64,000 nt of DNA. Origin: Litsea cubeba. Lineage: Eukaryota; Streptophyta; Magnoliopsida; Laurales; Lauraceae. This document shows, piece by piece, positions 43,565 to 56,457 of the stretch (the stretch's first letter is position 1; every line of letters begins with the position of its first letter). The notes beneath the pieces were generated by a model. That model did no database searches and was not told the DNA's origin. It worked only from the letters and a program-made list of their open reading frames with translations. The stretch is taken from NCBI GenBank assembly GCA_012931725.1, contig CM022945.1, forward strand, positions 150,415,480-150,479,479, in the 5' to 3' direction. The position numbers and the translations under genes are program-made.

Positions 43565-44344
43565 CGACAAAATACAACAATGACAAAAGGAAGTTATTTT
43601 GAAATAGTATTATGCTGTATATGAAAAGTGCCATTGCAACAAACTTGTGAATGTAATTCTTTTGATCAATGAATGTAAGGGAGACAATTTTGTCAATGCA
43701 ATTGTCAAATTTGTGAATGGATGAATGAATGTTTATGAAAAATTCTTATGAATGTATGATTATATCTGCTTTTTGATATAATTTTAACTAAATTTCTTGA
43801 CAAATTTATCTGATTTTGGCAGGATATTATCTGATTTTACATAAATGTATCTGAGTTCTGAGTCATATTATCTGAGTTCAAAAACAATTTATCTTAGTTC
43901 TGAATGAAATTATCTTATTTCATAAGCAAATTATCTGAATTCAGAAGCAAATTATCTAATTTTAAATAAATTTATCTGAGTTCTGACACAAATTATCTAA
44001 AATCTGAATGAAATAATCTGAGTTCTGAAACAAATTATCTGAATTCTGAATCAAATTATCTAAGTTCGGAAGCAATTTATCTGAGTTCTCAATCAAATTA
44101 TCTGACTTCTGCTACATATTTACTCTCACTTCTAATGCAATTTTATTATCAATTTTTGAAAACACATTTTACATGATATAAAGACATTTGTAAGTAATTA
44201 CTTATACAAGTAACAACACATTAAACTGTTTTAAAGGGTCTGTCAATTTGACTTTTTATTCACTAATCAGAATTCATATTGTATCTTATATACATGCTAA
44301 AGAATGGGCAAATATTATATAGAAACTAAAGTCAACGTCTAATT
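43565..44344. repeat. Spacer with ttatctgagttctga minisatellite
   Basis: 43790-44130: about fifteen units of about 20-25 bp, aaattatctgagttctgaa with variants. The rest is AT-rich and non-coding. It separates the convergent C48 and transposase genes. Confidence 0.75.
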
Positions 44345-46623
44345 CAAAGATTTATCAAATAATAGGCTCCTTGCAAGACTTCTTATTGTGTCTGCCAAAC
44401 CGACCACATCGCCCACATTATATTTGCCTTGTGATCTCCCCTCTTGACAATATCCTCTCTTTTTTTGGCCTACCAGTTGGGCGTTTAACCTGAGGTGGGA
44501 GAATAACAGCTCCATCAACTGTTGCCTCCGGCATCCCCATAGTTGGAATTGGGAATATCTACTTGTCATATGAAGCCCTATATGAATCAGTGTGAAATTA
44601 ATGATCAACAAAAAGACTCAGGTCCTTTCCACTCTTTTGAGTCGCATCACAAGCATGGGCGCAATGAAAGCCATTAATCTGTCACTGATAACAGGAACAT
44701 ATATGATTAAAAATGTCGACAGTCACCGATGGGTAAGAGTGAACATTATAAACAGTTTCACTAGAATGCCTGACAGTCCACGTCCGTCCAAGCTGGATCA
44801 AAGCATCCAACCTCTTATCCATATTCGGGCAAATGACTGACTTCTATCTGCTGGAAACCTCCCTCCTAGTAGCCATCTGCTCCATTATTTGAACCCTTAT
44901 TGTGTCCACCATCTTTGTAATTAGAAGATGGCGAGCTTCTCTAATCCAGGAGTTGAAAGATTCAGCTACATTCGAACACATCTCACCATACCGATGACCC
45001 TTAAAGTAGGCATTGCTCCATCTTTCATGAGGCAATCCACAAAGAAATCTGTCAACATTGCTGCCACCTTCATGCCTCAGCGCTTGCAATTTGGCATGGA
45101 ATGCAGCTTTGGTCGGGGCATATGCACATTCTCGAAGCATCATAACCATTCTCTCTCTAAATTCATTACTGTATCCACCAGACAACTTGTCCCTCAGATT
45201 TGCCTCAAGTATTGGAGGCAAAACGCATGATGGGCATAGTGAAATACGCTTGAAACACCCTCTAACAGACCTGAATTTCTATTGGAAATAAAAGTAATAG
45301 TGCGATCCGAAACCAGTACTTTCCTTAAATTCTGCAAAAACCATTTCCAATTGTCCTCCGTCTCTGAGTCCACAACAGCGAAAGTAAGAGGAAACAAACC
45401 TGTGTCATAAAAAATAAAGTTTTATACTCCTAGTAGTAAAAAAAAAACAAGAAATGGTAATCATTAATAAAAAATATGTCATTAATATAAGAATCGAAAG
45501 CAAGTGGCTTACCTTGTTTTCCATTCTTCCCTGTTGCTGCCTAAAAGATTTCCTTGTATCTCCCTTTCAAAAAAGTACCATCCAAAAATAACAAAGGACG
45601 AACATCATTAAAACCAGCAATTGAAGCATAAAATGATACAAACAGACGCTTAAAACACATAGTTGATTGGTCATAATCTAGCACAAAAGGGCTTCCTGGA
45701 TTCACCTCCTCCGCCACCTTAATATACCAATGAAGATGGTCAAAAGAAAGTGATGAATCACCATAAAACTTATTTCTAGCCCTTTCCACACCCCACCATG
45801 CATGATGGTAGGTAATGGTAAGTCCATAATTCGCCTTAAAGTGGTGCACAACATCAATCGATCTGGTGAGCGGCTTCTCACGAATATAATCAATCATTAA
45901 ATCAGCAACTGTCTCAGAGTTCATACGGTTGTTCTTCGATGTTCGGACTGCTGCACCACACTTATGCCCATTATCTTATGTCCTGATACAAAAATGACCA
46001 GTCGACTTCTCAATAGATGCATGAACACGCCATTTGCAACCCATCGAATAACTGTGAGAGCATTCAGCTGTCACCCTCACTTAATCATTTTTCACATACA
46101 CAAACTCAAACCCAACCTCAATCGAATATCTGCATAGCACACTTCTAAACCCTGCAACACCGCCCTCAAACCTCTGCCCCACTTCTCTAATATCACTTGC
46201 CCAGCCTGAAGACAGCAAAATCTTCTCCTTGTGTATGCAAAACTGTGGAAGTAGATCTGTCTCCATATCTGTGCCCTCATAACCCACTAATTCACATGCA
46301 TCTTCAACGAAATCAACACCATTTTCCTCTGGATCATCATCCTTTGATTCCTGCAATTCTGATACAAAGACATCCACTGTTCCCAATCCTATTGAAGACG
46401 CCAACATGGACAATCTCAACATGGATAAGCTCAACAAGTCCAAGTCACTGTCCAGCAAGCACTTAGGGTGGCCAGGCAATGCATAAGTCAGACAGACCAT
46501 ATTTACTGCCAATATCTTCCATTTGTTGCAAACTTGACGCATCAAATCATCATATCTCATACCCCGACTAAAATGAATGACAACAGTAAACATGCCATAC
46601 TTACAGAGAAGCATTAGCGGCAC
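44345..46623 (-). pseudogene. Mutator-like (MURA/MULE) transposase
   Basis: N-terminal PB1-like part (46623 onward), then a MuDR N-terminal domain (WASDIREVGQRFEGGVAGFR, FEFVYVKND). The DDE region has first Asp in FLDGTFLKGRYKE, then AVVDSETEDNWKWFL and ISNRNSGLLEGV. A SWIM-like segment near 44700 has GFHCAHA. C-terminal PTGRPKKERILSRGEI and zinc knuckle CGRCGRFGRHNKKSC. An intron of about 95 nt joins GKQ (45500) to LFPLTF (45400). Several in-frame stops and a shift near 45200 inactivate it. SNR in place of the usual SDR suggests loss of a catalytic Asp. Confidence 0.88.
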
Positions 46624-48018
46624 TGCTATCTATAAATCTACAAAATTCAAGGGAGAACAAAAGTCATCAGCATCTTTAAAAGTGTGCAGAATGTAATTAA
46701 GAACAGCTTCCACTCCTAACAGAATGTAAAATACACCCATGTTTTACTACAAATTTATTTGAATTCTGTACACTACAAATTTATCTGAATTCTATACAAA
46801 CTTATCTGTTTTCTGAACTAATTTATCTGATTTTTGAACAAATTTATCTATATTTATTTATTATAAATCAGATAAATTCGATACAAAAATCAAATAATTT
46901 CTATCAAACTCAGATAAATTTAATACATAAATCAGATAATTTTATAAATCAGATATGTATGTTAGAAACATAGATAAATTTTTTTATAAAAAGTCAGATA
47001 TCTTTGATTACATGACTTCTACAACATTGCAGCCCCGAACAGAATTTAAAACTGTTAAAGGAATTAATAAGAAACAAACTAACTAATGTGACTTCTAGAA
47101 ACATCAGTCCCTATCTAATCTATATGAATCCAATCAAATATAAATGTTAATGAAAAATAAAACTATGGAAATCAAACTATAAAAAGTAACAAAAACAAAT
47201 AACAAATTTGAACAAACAGATCATAATCCAATACAATATAAATCACTAGTCAAATAAAAATGAACATGAGTATCAGAAATATATGTCTACAATTTAAATA
47301 AGAATGATTGCATACACTCTGCTATGAATATAAGAACTCGCTTACCTTCGGCCAAGTTGGATCTGCAATCTGCTTCGCACTGAATTTGAAATCTGGTTCG
47401 CAGTAGATCTGCGAACTACTTCAAAATGATGGATCTGCAATCTACAATCTCTGAAATCTGCTCACAGTGGATCTACAATCTACTTCAAGATGAAGGAACT
47501 CCAATCTATTAGCAAGTTGAAATAATAATCTTTGCAGATGAATTACAAAATCTGATTCGCAACGGAACAGCAATCTGCTTCCAAAATGCTAGATCGGTAG
47601 TCTGCTTCACATATGATGGATCTGAAATCTACTAGCAAGAATATCTTTCTCCACAATCAGACAGTTGAAATCATTTCTTTCATAAGTTTTCTAGCGCTAG
47701 GCAATTTGAAATTCAAACAAAAAGATCTGCGGTGAATTACAGGGGCATATCAGTAACATGCGATGAATTATGACCTAAATCCGAGGCTAAATAATCGTGA
47801 CACGTTGCTGAAAAATCGGTACACGTTGAGGACCACTTCATTACATGTTGCGTCAGTTACAGGGGTATTTTAGTCTTTAAAAATGAAAACATGTGGGTTT
47901 CGGGACCCCTCGCTGCAAATATCCTAGCTGAGTGGATCATAGGCTTTAAAAAGTATTTCCTTGGACTGGAGGCTCATTGACTTATAGGGACCTTTCGCTA
48001 ATCTTGCCTTTTTTTTTT
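46624..48018. repeat. MULE right subterminal region
   Basis: 46740-47000 again carries ttatctgatttctgaa units, here partly inverted (aaatcagataaatt) around a centre near 46865. 47340-47660 has repeats of ggatctgcaatctgcttcg. No ORF. A clear terminal repeat for this MULE was not found. Confidence 0.6.
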
Positions 48019-48170
48019 GGGATTTTTACCAAAAAAGTGTCTCTATACTTGTATTATATGGATTTAACTACAAATACGTTCAAATGCCCATTTTGGTGTT
48101 CGTACGTTGATTTTTGACGGTTTTGCCCCTCCCTTTATCGAACGACATCGTCATCTACGTCCCCTTATTT
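48019..48170 (+). mobile_element. MULE-like terminal repeat, left
   Basis: Starts GGGATTTTTACC after ten T. It contains cattttggtgttcgtac and cgaacgacatcgtcat. The reverse complement of 60833-60981 has the same blocks in the same order (gggatttttgccaaaaaagtgt, cattttggtgttcgtac, cgaacgacatcatcat). Flanking T-runs of 8-10 bases on both sides would fit a 9-bp target duplication but are low complexity. Confidence 0.6.
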
Positions 48171-48477
48171 CATTCACCCATACCGTTCCTTCTCTTTTCT
48201 TCCCCAAAATTTTTCCTCTCTTTGATGGAGATGAGAAACAAGAGACTTGTGCAACCGGAACTTTATCTCCTCACATCTTTCAGCCTTCTCCAATCTACCC
48301 ACTTTTCTCTCTGCAAATTCTTTAATCACTTTTCATCTTATATGAAACTGAGAGGCTTCTACTTTTCCTTTCTTGGGTCTTCTCCTTTTCCTCTTTCGTA
48401 GATTACAGAGAGTAGAATATAGAGAGGGGTGTTTGGGAGAGAAGTGGAGGGGTTTTTTTTATTAGAAGATAACAGAT

Positions 48478-48575
48478 ATGGGGAGGCTTTATTTGATAAT
48501 TCTCTGGAGGGAAAGATCTATAGTTGCAAGCACTGCTAGACCCATCTCGGGCTCTACGAGGACATCATCTCCAAG
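48478..48575 (+). pseudogene. Yippee-like protein, first exon
   Basis: From ATG 48478 it reads MGRLYL; after a 1-nt shift it continues LEGKIYSCKHC, stop, THLGLYEDIISK, ending at donor gtatct (48576). This matches the N-terminus of plant Yippee-like zinc-binding proteins (MGR.F...LEG..Y.CK.C.THLALYEDI.SK). The CxxC zinc ligands are kept, but a frameshift and a TAG stop make it dead. No second exon was found. The CT-rich stretch 48170-48470 may be its 5' UTR. It sits just inside the terminal repeat, as a captured fragment would. Confidence 0.65.
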
Positions 48576-50247
48576 GTATCTATCTCCATATTTGTTGATG
48601 TGGATCCTTTATTGTCCTTGCTATTTCTGTTGTTTTTTATTTTTTTCTTCTTTGATGTTATATTTTGTGTGTTGTTTGTGTTGATGTGGGGATTAGATGA
48701 TGACCCATTTGGGTTTTATCTTTTTTCTTATGTGCTCTTATTTGACAATCGGGTTTGTGGATCTCGGTCAATTGTTCTTGATTTTATTCAGTTTGATGTT
48801 ATATTATGTGTTGTTTGTAATAGGATTGGGATTGGGTCATAACCAGTTTGGGTTTTTTTTTTTATTATTATCTTCTTATATGTTCATATTTGACAATTTG
48901 GGCATGTGGGTCACCATCGGTGCTCAATTTTCTCTATTTGATGTCTTATCATATGTAGGCTGAGTTGGTGTTGAGATTAGAAGACAACCCAATTGGTGTT
49001 TTATCCTTATTTGTTTTCTTATATGTCAATTCTGATATATAGCCCTCCAAATTGATGGTTTTGAATGATCTATAACATTTTGAAGAATTCATTGCAGAGT
49101 GAGGAATTAGAGAGAACCCTTTTGGGAACTTGGCTAAACTAATTGGTCATGTGGATCTTTGAAAACAATATTTTTAGTACATTTCTACTGTAATAGGAAG
49201 AAGTTCTTGTGAGTCAAGATGAACTCGTTGGTTGCCTAGTTGAGTTTATTTGGCTTCGGTAGTACTGATGGGTGGCAGTTGTCTTGATCCGAATTGATAT
49301 GTTCCCTTGCAACATTCTTTCTGACTGGAGGAATTTCTTTACAGTTGTAGACGAATGACTTGCACACATGGTTGGGGTTTTTTCAGCTTTGAGGTATAGT
49401 CAGCTCATGTTTTCTTAGTTTTGGTTTTCAATTGGATGCTTCATTGCTTCTTAAGGTGGCCAGATGTGTTGTTGATGTTCACTTTTTGTATGCATTTTCA
49501 CTACTAGCACTATTAGTTGTTAGAATGGAATCAGATGCAAGAAACATTTCATAAAATGTTTTTTGGCAGAAACTATCAAGAAGTCAAAAGGTTGAAATGA
49601 GGCTAGAAGAAAAAGATTGATTAAAAAAAAAAAGGTCTTTTGAGGGAGAAATTTCAATTAGAGAAAGTAGTGATGATCCTAGGCCTTGTCACAATCCCAC
49701 AGTGAACTTTTCAATTCTAAATTGACAGTCTCAATGGAAGTTGTCTCTTCCACTAGCTTCGGAATAAACAACAATCAGATTTGTTGCTAACCAACAACAA
49801 TCACATTTGCTGTCCCCTATCAAGGATTTCACAAAGGTGATGCAGGCCGATTCAAGGAAACTTCTCTTTTTGAAGGAAACATCTCTTATCCACAAAAAAC
49901 ATACAGTAAATTAAGTGGTTGGGCATGACCATGGTTATGAAGTTTTTCATCTTTGCTTAGGTGTCTTTGTTCCTAGAAATATAAATGGTTGTCATTCTTA
50001 AATCTTTTTTCATGTAAATAGTGTAGTTTGTATTAATTGTGATCATTTGGCTTAATTTTGTGTCTTAATCATTACCTTCTTGTAAAAATTGTGTTGTCAT
50101 ATTGAAATATGACATTTTCTCCTTGCATTCAATCAACACAGTTGATTAGAGCTTCATATATGTGGTACTTATGCTGCAACTGATTATCTTTTTCTATCTT
50201 TTAGTTTGCATCTTTTCCAATTTTGATTCTTGAACTGGCTTTGGCAG
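48576..50247 (+). other. Non-coding, no gene seen
   Basis: T-rich, intron-like sequence. The hydrophobic short ORFs at 48600-48963 are low-complexity translations. No conserved motif noticed. Confidence 0.4.
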
Positions 50248-50394
50248 GATTATCATTGTACCGGCTGATGTCACTTCTAATGGTCAAGTTATGGATACGA
50301 ACAGAGGACAATGAAATAACAAGTAACATGCTTCCATTGCAAGAAGCGTGGTCATAATAGACGGACATGTAGAGATCCACCTCCAAGAGGATGA
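50248..50394 (+). pseudogene. Exon fragment with CCHC zinc knuckle (MULE/FAR1-like C-terminus)
   Basis: After acceptor ttggcag, sequence includes TEDNEIT and, one frame over, VTCFHCKKRGHNRRTCRDPP, stop at 50392. C-X2-C-X4-H-X4-C with GHNRRTC is the usual C-terminal knuckle of MULE transposases and related proteins. A frameshift lies just before it. No other transposase part was recognised nearby. Confidence 0.5.
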
Positions 50395-51430
50395 ATCATC
50401 ATTTTCCTCTTTTTTTGGATGAGATATAACTTCAACTTGTCCACATCGTTGTTTAGATTTGAAATGTTGAAGCCGACATATGGAAGCAGATCAAGCGGTC
50501 CTTATCCGGTATACTTTGTATGAGGGAGGAATTGCTCTCTGTTTGAAGCCAATCTACTTGTAAAGGGTGTATGACCTTTGTGTGCTAGAATAATTATTGT
50601 GTTCCAAACATTCCATAATTTTGTAAGCATATTATCTAGCAATTTGAAATGAAATAAAGGCCATTTGAGTTTACCCTCTTCAACTCCATGTTTCCAGCCC
50701 ATTTGTCATGTAGAAAAGCCTGTTCTAGTTTTGTTCTTTATCCAAAATCAGTTTTTCAATGCCTTGTACTGAAATTGATGTTTGTGGAGCAATTGTGTTG
50801 CAGACATTAGTGGTTTCTAAATTTTTTTTATAATGATATCATTACAATCCTTTAGACTTTTTTATTCCACTTTTTGCCGTTCAGCAACGAGATTGGCCCT
50901 GACTATATATTGAGATACATAAACCAGGAAAAAGGCTCATGGAGGTTATATTCCAATAACGATATCGTCACCATCATTCATAGTTTCTTCATCCATTTTT
51001 TATGTCCAACAAGAAAATAATGGTGACTTCATATTGAGATGCATAAACAATAAGAAAGGCGCATGATCTCACTTTGTATGTTGGACTGGATATAACACTT
51101 TGTATCCAATTGTGGTGTCATGATTTATAATTAATGTATGAAAATGAATGTTGTAGAAATAGAACATAATGGACTTTTGACCAATGTTACAAGTATTTAC
51201 ATTACAGGATGAAATGGAATGAGGGGAATGGAATATAGGTTTTAGGTTTATACCATAGCCATTTTTTTGAAAGACAAGTCTATACCATAGCCTTCACAGA
51301 CCTGCTACCAAATCTAGCAGCATTAGGGGCTAGCTACAACATTAAGATTAGGAAAATGTTCTTGAGTTGATTGCCATGTGCAAATGTGACATATTCCATG
51401 CTTTGCACACCAGGTTATTGCCTTATGTGT
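50395..51430 (+). other. Non-coding, one foldback half-copy
   Basis: No gene seen. 50957-51070 is a copy of the aacgatatcgtt half-repeat described at 52441-52592. Confidence 0.45.
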
Positions 51431-52991
51431 TTTTTTCCAGTGTTCGAACCTTCGAGTTACTACCTCATAAGGCCAAATTCTAGAGACAAAGAAGGTTTGT
51501 ACCCTCATTGTGGGGGTGCCAAATTCCAAAGACAAAGATGGTTCGAACCCTCGTTGTAAGGGTTCGAACCTTCAATTTTAAACCTCCTTGTGCCAAATTC
51601 CAGAGACAAAGAGGGTTCGAACCCATATTTTTTTCACTTCCTGGGCCAAATTCCAGAGAGCCCGAAGGTTCGAACCCTCAAAACTCTAAATTGTATAATG
51701 CACTTAAATTATGAATCTTCCTACTTGAACTCATAAACTCATTGTGATGGTCTTATTTTCTCATGTTTCTCATTGATAGGGTTGGATGCCACTCAAAGTT
51801 CTTATAAATATGTTCAACTCATATGCCCTCTTGAATTTCATTTTTCCTTCTATTCATCTTCATCTATAAACACAACAATGATGTCATCAAAGTCTTCATG
51901 GTCCAAATCAGTCTTGATTTGCAATCAATGTAACAAATGGGTAAGAATCTATATTATATTGGATCATGATCTTGGTTCTTGGTCCTTTACAATGGAACCT
52001 CATGGCCTGTATGACCACCCGACCTATATATGATCAATTTATAACCTTACATTTATATGATTGAATGTGACTGATACTTGTAGTTAACTTTGGTTGCATT
52101 TAACTGCTCCAATGGAAGTTTCGTATCAGGTTGATATGGAAAATCTCAGTTCTTTGTTTTCTTCACATTGTGTAGGTTTACTTTTTCGTGCCATAACTCC
52201 AAAAAGAGAAATCCGGTTGACTTATAAACCACATTGTCCATTCCCCTCCTGTCTGGTTGGGGGAAAAAAATTAACGGCCAGTCAATGGTCATACATAAAA
52301 ACCTCTGAATGTTCTATAAGAGAAGTGACCCAATAGTTACTCATATCAATAACATTATCAAGAGATGTCTTTTCTAAATTTTTGAAGGAGAGAGTAATTT
52401 GAAGGGGAGTATACCGTTTGGTTGTGTCCTTGTTTATGCTTCTCAGTATAAAGGCATTATAATTTGGTTGTCTGTCACAAAAAATCGATGAATATACTAT
52501 AAATATTGGTAACGATATCGTTACCATTATTTATAGATTCTTCATCCATTTTTTGTGTCGAACAACCAAATGACAATGACTTCATATTGAGAACCAGAAA
52601 CAAGGAGAAATACTAACAAATCTCATCCAGAATTTTATTTTCATCATTTTTTGATAACGAAATCGTTACTATTATTTATAGGTTCTTGGTACATTTTTTG
52701 TGTGCAATGGCAAAATGGCAATGACTTTATAATGAGATGTATAAATAATGAGAAAGACTCACGAATTTCACCCAGAATTGTATTTTCAAAAATTTTGGAT
52801 GGCAAAGAAGTGAAGGTTCGAACCCTGCGTGCAAAGGTTCGAACCTTAATGCTCTCTGGGATTTGGCCCAAGAGACCAACGAAGTGAAGGTTCGAACCCT
52901 TACTGTAAGGGTTCGAACCTTAGTGGTCTCTGGGATTTAGCCTAGAAGGGTTACGAAGCAAAGGTTTGAACCCTTATTGTAAGGGTTCGAA
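51431..52991. repeat. TCGA-palindrome array (ggttcgaacc), 21-bp pairs
   Basis: TTCGAA pairs at 51542 and 51563, 52817 and 52838, 52891 and 52912, and 52965 (TTTGAA) and 52986, each 21 bp apart; singles at 51443, 51616 and 51669. Flanks share gccaaattccagagacaaag or tctctgggatttggccc. A TATA-like box (51804) and a small ORF at 51883-52032 (N-terminus SKSVLICNQCNKWV) lie inside; the ORF is not identified. Confidence 0.8.
52441..52592. repeat. Foldback repeat centred on aacgatatcgtt, with dispersed half-copies
   Basis: 52441-52592 is a near-perfect inverted repeat: the left arm (ctcagtataaaggcatt ... actataaatattggt) matches the reverse complement of the right arm around centre 52510-52521. Half-copies occur at 50957-51070, 52655-52790, 54310-54405 (inverted), 54585-54700 and 54733-54850. 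Short and non-coding, so it resembles a MITE or foldback family. Confidence 0.7.
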
Positions 52992-53028
52992 CCTTTGGGA
53001 TTCGCCAACACTTTTTTTTTAGCTTGCC

Positions 53029-53402
53029 GAGTACCCCTATTTAGGGGGCTGGTTAGTCCACTTCCCGATGGAGTTTCTAGTTGAAATTTTGGGGTTTCAA
53101 ACATGTGGCCCACTCTAAGTCTGCATTTTTTTGGACGAAAACAATCGCGTTTGGTTAGTTTTGCAGTCGCGCACTTTTTCAGACAAGTGGGTTTGGATCT
53201 GCTGTTTTCTTGAAAACATGTCCGAGTACCCCTGTTTAGGGGGCTGGTTAGTCCACTTCCCGACGGAGTTTCTTGTTGAAATTTTGGGGTTTCAAAGATC
53301 ATATGGCACACTCTAAATCTGCATTTTTTTTTGGACGGAAACAATCGCGTTTGGTTAGTTTTGCAGTCGGCACTTTTTCAGCCAAGTGGGTTCAGATCTG
53401 CT
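53029..53402. repeat. 195-bp tandem duplication
   Basis: Two direct copies beginning gagtacccctatttaggggg (53029 and 53224), each ending near acaagtgggttt..gatctgct. They contain cagtcgcgcactttttcag and tttggacgaaaacaatcgcg. Non-coding. Confidence 0.85.
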
Positions 53403-55053
53403 AAATGGCTAAATGATTATATATGAATTATGTTTCTCTATTTACAAGTAACCAAGAATTAATACCAAGCAGTTCAATCAAACCTAACCCTTCAAATCTG
53501 CATTTTCTAACACATTCACAAAAGATGGGTTTTGTAAGGAAGCCTAAAATTTGTCATGTGTGTGACAAAGTTTCATTCACCCAGTTGATCACAACATATT
53601 ACACTGGATGTTCATGTTCTCAACTACATAAACACAATACACCCGGAATGATATGTAAACTAAAATACAGCATGTGATCACCAATACATGACATAAAACC
53701 TTCAAATACATATTTCTTAAATTTTCGCTTTCGATATGTGCAACCATAAGTCGGTTTTGTGCCTCAAAGGCTTCTCTAATTCCTTCAATAGATGACGCCA
53801 GGCTTCAATTGACTCTTTCAAGGCTTGAGTTAGGTGTCCATGACAATCTTTTGTCTTGTAGCCATCGAGCTTCCATTGCCGAGCTTGTTATGGATTAGAA
53901 GTTTTAGATGCAAGTGCCCACTATTTTGTTTTACAAGAAGACATTGTAACTAACTTCAACTTCGGTGTTATTCTGATAGATTCCTTTCCACTTTGAAGGA
54001 ACTAGACCCATGCCTTCATCCAAGAAGGTCTCAGACTCTGGCCTCCAATCACAAAAAAAAAAAGAGGTCAAATATGATATATAGGAATTGAAAATGAAAT
54101 AATAGTAAATTGTGTTTAATGCGAAAAAGAAAGGCAAAGGGTCAATGGTACTTGTCATCTTTTTTTTTATGGCCTCTAGGCTTATTTTTTCCGTCTAACA
54201 TCCAATACATAATGTCATTATACTTAGATAATGAGAGGAACCTTCATGATGTCAGATCGAACGTGCAGTGGCCAGTATATTCCATCCAAGCCATCAAAGT
54301 CCGTAAGTCTTTCTCATTGCTTATGCACCTCATTATAAAGTTATTTCCATTTGGTTGTTGGAGACAAGAAATAGATGGAGAACCTATAAATAATGGTAAC
54401 GATATCATAGATCCCATAGTAAGGTTAAGAATAGCAACAAACATTATAAAAAATATTTTATAATTGCAGATGGGATGATCTATAGATGTTTTTCTTTTTT
54501 TTTTTTTTTTTTGGGGCGGGGGGGAATCTTTAAGAACTTGAATTTCTACTCATACAAACTTGAATTTTGTGCCCGACATAATTTTTTGATAACGATATTG
54601 TTACCATCATTTATAGTTTCTTCGTCCATTTTTTGTATCCAACAAGAAAATAATGGTGAATTTATATTGAGATGCATAAAAAATAAGAAAGACTCACGAT
54701 TTCACTCAAAATCTAGTTTTCAAATTTTTCTAATAATGATATCGTTATAATTCTTTATAGGTTATTTGCCCATTTTTTGTCTCCAACAACAAAATGACAA
54801 TGCCTTTATAATGGGGTGCATAAACAATGAGAAAGCAGGTTCATCATATCTCTCCACAATCTATCATGCCATTCCCCACTACTTCATTCAAAGACTTCAT
54901 TTCTCCCTCTCCTTCCTTAAACTTGTAATCTCCAAATGCATGATACAGGGGCTGGCTGTTGTGATCCAAAGCTTGCAAGCCCAAACCATCTCAAACAACA
55001 TTCATATATTTTTTTTCCTTTTTCTATTGGTTGCGAGTTACCTCTTATGAACA
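53403..55053. other. Non-coding with foldback half-copies
   Basis: 53522-53677 holds a small ORF with Cys/His spacing (KICHVCDKVSFTQL) that could be a decayed zinc-finger exon. 53884-53710 on the minus strand is an open, coding-like stretch without a Met (SIEAWRHLLKELEKPL). Neither is identified. Three half-copies of the foldback repeat lie at 54310-54850. Confidence 0.35.
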
Positions 55054-55058
55054 CAATC
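55054..55058. repeat. Target duplication caatc of the solo LTR
   Basis: caatc at 55054-55058 and 58612-58616. Confidence 0.9.
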
Positions 55059-55561
55059 TGTAAGACCCCAACCCCCAGTTCTTTTGTTTAGTATTATCTT
55101 AATCGTGGTTTAGCTTTTTAAGCGAGATTTGAGTTGGTTTGACTTTGTCTTTGAGTTTGACTAGATTTTTTTTTCATAGCCTTGGAGATTTTGAAGACCG
55201 TTGACTTTAGTTTGACCCGGTCTTTGTAAAATGTATTTTTATGAGAAATTACTCTTGATTTCTAAAAATTCCAAATTTGGTGTATTTTGACTCATCTCAT
55301 TAAGTTGAACAACTTTCATGTTTTGACCATTTTGATTTGATGCTCAGAAATCACATTTTTCGATAAAAATGTACAAAAATGACATTTTCGCTAAATCTGT
55401 CCATAAATTTTGAAAATCTCAGAAATTGGGGAAAATATACTTTTTGAAAAGTAAATATTTCAATGATCGATTTTGTCTTCTTCGTCGATCTCATTCGGGA
55501 CCCACAAATGTCAGTTTTAACCACTTGAAGATTGGGGCCCATGGGACCCACTTGCCCACTT

Positions 55562-55569
55562 TATAAAAG
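55562..55569 (+). promoter_or_regulatory. Solo LTR TATA box
   Basis: TATAAAAG in ctttataaaaggggctg; start expected near 55595. Confidence 0.65.
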
Positions 55570-56457
55570 GGGCTGAACCCTCTTCTTCTTCTCCCATTCC
55601 CTGCAACTATTCCAGCTGTGGCTGGAACCCTTTTCCAGCCACTCTCTCTCCTCATATATGCTTTCTTCTTGGGTGCTAAATGGAGGATTGATCTCCCAAT
55701 CCTCTTCTCCTCTCTCTTGGCTTTCCAAAGATGCCATTTTCAAGAGATTTGAGCTAGGGAAGACCCCCCTTCCAAGCCTTTCTTCCTTGTTTGAACTACC
55801 AAAGGTTAGCAAAAGCTTTTCTTTTTTCAAGTCTTGGTTTTCCAAACCATTTGGATCATTTTTATTAATTATGCAAAGAGTTTTCATGGAGATTTGAAAA
55901 TGGTTGGTTTCAAGGGCTTCTTCTTGAGCTATTTTTGGGGGTTTGTGATTTTGGAGCTTGGGACTATAAGAGGACCATCTTAGAGTGATTTGCATCTCCT
56001 CTTGACCTAAGGCAAGTTAATATTTCAGTTAATATGTGATTTGTTCAATGTGAATGATTTTTTAATCTTAATTCTATGTTATTTTTCCTTTTCAATACAT
56101 GGATTTAATCTTGGTGTATTTGAGCAATGGTTTATGTTTATTAATCTCTAAGTTATTGTTTCCAACCATTTGATATTCATTTGGCAATATATCTCCTTGA
56201 ATCAATTATATACATCTCAATGTTAGTGTCTTTGTTGGATAAAAATGTCATGTTCATATCAATCTTTGTTGTGAATAGAATGGAATGGATTGATGTATGA
56301 ATGGTTGGATGGAGATATCTTGAGGCTAAGAAAGTTTGAAGATGTATGGAAAAGGAGTTGAAATTGATAGAGGAAGAAGGAGGGAAAAAGGACCCATCAT
56401 TGGCCAAGGATAGTGCAGAAATCTGCACTGAGCCGAGCCCAAACAGAAGCTGGGCCG

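Noticed and set aside
43790..44130. Possible CRISPR-like array
   Set aside because: Repeats are short, irregular and without unique spacers; a minisatellite in plant DNA.
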